From: Baffinella frigidus
Taxonomy: Eukaryota; Cryptophyceae; Cryptomonadales; Baffinellaceae
Length of the DNA stretch: 22,223 nucleotides
Direction of reading: 5' to 3'
Assembly (NCBI GenBank): GCA_026770585.1
Contig: MU646336.1
Coordinates: 97,177 to 119,399, forward strand
The first letter of the stretch is position 1; the number at the start of each line of letters is the position of its first letter. Of the stretch, positions 21,633-22,223 are shown piece after piece. The notes below the pieces were generated by a model, which saw nothing but the letters and a program-made list of their open reading frames with translations, did no database searches and was not told where the DNA came from. The position numbers and the translations under genes were made by a program.

Positions 21633-21770
21633 CAGGGGTGGAGTGGATGAGGCCCCTCCCAGCTCCCAACTAACGGACTATACCGTTTCCGGATCTGACC
21701 CGTGGGGGGGTCGAAACACGCCCCCCCCCTGGTACAAAACCAAGGAAATCGCGCGGCGGACCTGGACTAT

Positions 21771-21961
21771 CCACACGAGAATGCTAGAGGGGCCTATACA
21801 AAACCGATGTGCTCTTAAAAGTGAGCATTTGTGCAGTAACTTTCGTTGATTGGTTACGTAACTAGCCATATATTGGCCAGCCACGAGGTTGGAAAACCTT
21901 ATCCTGGTACAAAGTTTTACAATCCCACATATAAATAGGCCCCTCTTGCATTCTCGAGTGG
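21771..21961 (-). mobile_element. CCACTCGAG MITE, type E, copy 2
   Basis: 191 bp, the same length as copy 1 and in reverse orientation. Ends CCACACGAGAATGCTAG and TGCATTCTCGAGTGG. AT lies on both sides (21769-21770, 21962-21963). The interior has GTGCAGTAACTTTCGTTG and ATTGGTTACGTAAC. Confidence 0.92.
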
Positions 21962-21963
21962 AT

Positions 21964-22017
21964 GAGGCGCGCGGTGGGGACGGTGGCTTGCCTGGTCAGA
22001 ACTGCCGTTTCCCGGGG
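21964..22017. other. Short unassigned spacer
   Basis: No gene or element recognised. Confidence 0.3.
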
Positions 22018-22084
22018 GATTGACTTTTGGTTGGGGAATTGACTTTGGAAAAGATTGACTTTTGGTTGCAAGGTTGACTTTGGG
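22018..22084. repeat. GGTTGACTTT tandem repeats
   Basis: Four units ATTGACTTT(T/G)GG-like, the reverse complement of the AAAGTCAACC array at 19948-20009. Confidence 0.8.
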
Positions 22085-22140
22085 ACAGACCTCGGGCATC
22101 GCGTCGCGACTTGGCCAGGATGGGACGGCGCCCACTCCTA

Positions 22141-22223
22141 GGTTTGGGGTTTGGGGTTTGGGGTTTGGGGTTTGGGGTTTGAGGATAGGGGATAGGGGAT
22201 AGGGGATAGGAGATAGGGGATAG
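22141..22223 (+). repeat. TTTGGGG and GGATAG telomere-like variants
   Basis: Five TTTGGGG units, then GGATAGG units, running off the right edge. These are higher-order variants of the TTTAGGG repeats elsewhere in the window. Confidence 0.9.

Noticed and set aside
21209-21673. 154-codon plus-strand open frame
   Set aside because: It starts with GTG at the end of a mobile element, crosses a perfect foldback and ends in a GA tract encoding Arg/Glu/Gly repeats.

Overview
The window looks like nuclear DNA of a unicellular eukaryote, most likely an alga. It holds long degenerate arrays of the Arabidopsis-type telomere repeat TTTAGGG on both strands, very few genes, a dense population of short foldback (MITE-like) elements, and genes for secreted cysteine-rich and RCC1-propeller proteins. 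TTTAGGG repeats fit a green-lineage alga best, but dinoflagellates, chromerids and some other algae also use this repeat, so the lineage is an inference. Nothing looks bacterial: there are no operons, Shine-Dalgarno sites or tRNA/rRNA genes.

Layout. 1-190 is a CT microsatellite. 213-3735 is a patchwork of foldback elements, including a composite element at 1659-2511 and a degenerate telomere-like array at 2585-2736. 3971-5082 is a possible three-exon gene for an unrecognised protein with an N-terminal coiled coil. 5290-5920 carries a run of palindromic elements with termini CAGGGGTACCTCGCTCATAAG. 6019-6960 (G-rich on +) and 8466-9003 (C-rich on +) are two telomere-like arrays that point toward each other across 1.5 kb. 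9128-11040 is another element-rich block that contains one orphan exon (9748-9840).

Gene-rich core. From 12.0 to 14.07 kb two related open frames stand head to head (minus 11968-12903, plus 13322-14068). Each starts with a stretch resembling one WD40 blade and continues into a Cys/His zinc-binding-like motif. At 14098-17071 lie two tandem relatives of an ephrin-receptor-like (GCC2/GCC3) cysteine-rich family. The first is visible only as cysteine-rich modules. The second has a signal peptide, exactly seven RCC1-type blades and a cysteine-rich tail, but an in-frame TGA sits between blades 3 and 4.

17.1-22.2 kb is again almost wholly mobile-element remnants: CAGGGGTACC elements, TATCCCTTAAGTGG elements, a GGCC-flanked element whose empty site is preserved in a nearby duplicate, and four copies of a CCACTCGAG-ended group (one of them at 7382) that all have matching 2-bp target duplications. 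The window ends in TTTGGGG and GGATAG telomere-like variants. The genes show no obvious joint pathway; the RCC1/cysteine-rich proteins are expected at the cell surface or outside the cell. The strongest observations concern the foldback elements (covarying hairpins, shared internal motif, nesting) and the interrupted RCC1 gene.
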